From: Sulfitobacter sp. F26169L
GTDB taxonomy: Bacteria; Pseudomonadota; Alphaproteobacteria; Rhodobacterales; Rhodobacteraceae
Direction: 5' to 3'
Length of the DNA stretch: 64,000 nt
Assembly: GCF_026410285.1 (NCBI RefSeq)
Contig: NZ_JAPMLP010000005.1
Span: 124,001 to 188,000 of the forward strand
In this document: in pieces, positions 63,593 to 64,000 of the stretch
Layout of the letters: each line of letters starts with the position of its first letter
How positions within the stretch are numbered: the first letter of the stretch is position 1
Program-made: the position numbers and the translations under genes
Notes under the pieces: generated by a model
Told to the model about the DNA's origin: nothing
Database searches by the model: none
What the model saw: only the letters and a program-made list of their open reading frames with translations

Positions 63593-64000
63593 CAGTTATG
63601 TCCCTCTTCCAACAAGTCACCGGCGTGTTGTTGCTCGTCCGAGACCGTCCCGCCCGCGAGGACTGTGCGGAGATCTCGCACAAATAGCTCCAGCAGACGC
63701 AGCCAGGCGGCGCCCAGCCCTAATACAAAAAACAAGTACCCCGGCCATTTCGGCAGATCCAGATCACCCGAAAAGAACGAGCCGCGCTCGATCACTTTCA
63801 TCAGTTCCAGAACACCTTTGTAAATTAGGGGTGCCAGCGCGATCATTCCGACCAGCGATCCTGCGACGATCAACCAGCTACGAAAACGCACCGGAAAACG
63901 ATCGGACAGAAAGGCCACAGAAACATGCGCGCGTTGCGTTGTTGCAGCCGCCAATGGCAGCAAAATCGCCGCAACCATCAACTCGCGCACCATGATGACA
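63592..64000 (-). CDS. dctQ: TRAP transporter small permease DctQ, partial
   Basis: The 3' part (at least 133 residues) of a small TRAP permease: RAHVSVAFLSDRF, GSLVGMIALAPLIYKGVLEL, and WPGYLFFVLGLGAAWLRLLELFVRDL form two membrane segments and the C-terminal tail. The gene continues past base 64000, since the usual DctQ has about 170-190 residues and an N-terminal first segment. The binding protein DctP is probably further upstream, outside the window. Confidence 0.88.
   Translation of the reverse strand, partial: VIMVRELMVAAILLPLAAATTQRAHVSVAFLSDRFPVRFRSWLIVAGSLVGMIALAPLIYKGVLELMKVIERGSFFSGDLDLPKWPGYLFFVLGLGAAWLRLLELFVRDLRTVLAGGTVSDEQQHAGDLLEEGHN

Overview
The window is a 64 kb, GC-rich, gene-dense chromosome segment of an alphaproteobacterium of the Rhodobacteraceae (Roseobacter type). 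The reasons are the gene order sdhC-sdhD-sdhA / mdh / mcl2 / mesaconyl-CoA hydratase / sucC-sucD-sucA-sucB / lpd, the ethylmalonyl-CoA pathway genes, a two-lipoyl-domain SucB, the argH - small lipoprotein - lysA - TIGR02302 - FtsE/FtsX cluster, and the TRAP transporter. No rRNA, tRNA, CRISPR array, intact insertion sequence or phage was seen.

Region 1 (1-24 kb, TCA region). Succinate dehydrogenase (sdhCDA, minus strand, sdhA cut by the window edge) and malate dehydrogenase (mdh, translationally coupled to a GT2-type glycosyltransferase) lie on the left. A PRC-barrel periplasmic protein, a TauE/SafE permease and a small secreted protein follow. Then comes a plus-strand set: malyl-CoA thioesterase/lyase-like mcl2, an NnrU-like membrane protein, a DUF1737 protein and mesaconyl-CoA hydratase (ethylmalonyl-CoA pathway). 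The suc-lpd operon follows: sucC, membrane protein, GT25 glycosyltransferase, sucD, sulfotransferase, sucA, sucB, L,D-transpeptidase-like protein, two small proteins, MAPEG protein, lpd. Surface-glycan enzymes are thus embedded among TCA genes. The sdh and suc promoters share a paired palindromic operator (TTTGTGATCACA facing its mirror image about two helical turns away), which suggests one unnamed regulator for both.

Region 2 (21.8-34.5 kb, envelope and amino-acid region). A flavin-oxidoreductase-like protein, PlsC, FtsX-like and FtsE-like ABC proteins, a zinc-ribbon membrane protein, the 873-residue TIGR02302/DUF4175 protein, lysA, a DUF2834 protein, two tiny overlapping lipoprotein genes and argH. 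Then a TlpA-like thioredoxin, a Hint-domain protein and an LpxR-like outer-membrane protein.

Region 3 (34.9-41.8 kb, accessory, visibly more AT-rich between about 35.4 and 40.2 kb). A MarR regulator, a frameshifted RTX-type gene remnant, about 600 bases without a recognisable gene, an ADP-ribosylglycohydrolase, an orphan sensor kinase with a periplasmic solute-binding domain, and an AMP-forming acyl-CoA ligase.

Region 4 (41.8-54.3 kb). MATE exporter, DUF1045 protein, iron(III)-binding protein, heme-degrading monooxygenase-like protein, an Hpt-like protein lacking the phospho-histidine, a GlxA-type AraC regulator, a NicO-type nickel/cobalt permease with its DUF1007 partner, a PLP aminotransferase, a DUF2945 protein, a taurine/nitrate-type ABC importer with an internal terminator, and rpe.

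Region 5 (54.3-64 kb). One tightly packed minus-strand operon: TRAP small and large permeases, IclR regulator, bifunctional enoyl-CoA hydratase/3-hydroxyacyl-CoA dehydrogenase, two acyl-CoA dehydrogenases, thioesterase, crotonase and acyl-CoA ligase. It is a complete import-activation-beta-oxidation route except for the thiolase and resembles the pim dicarboxylate system.
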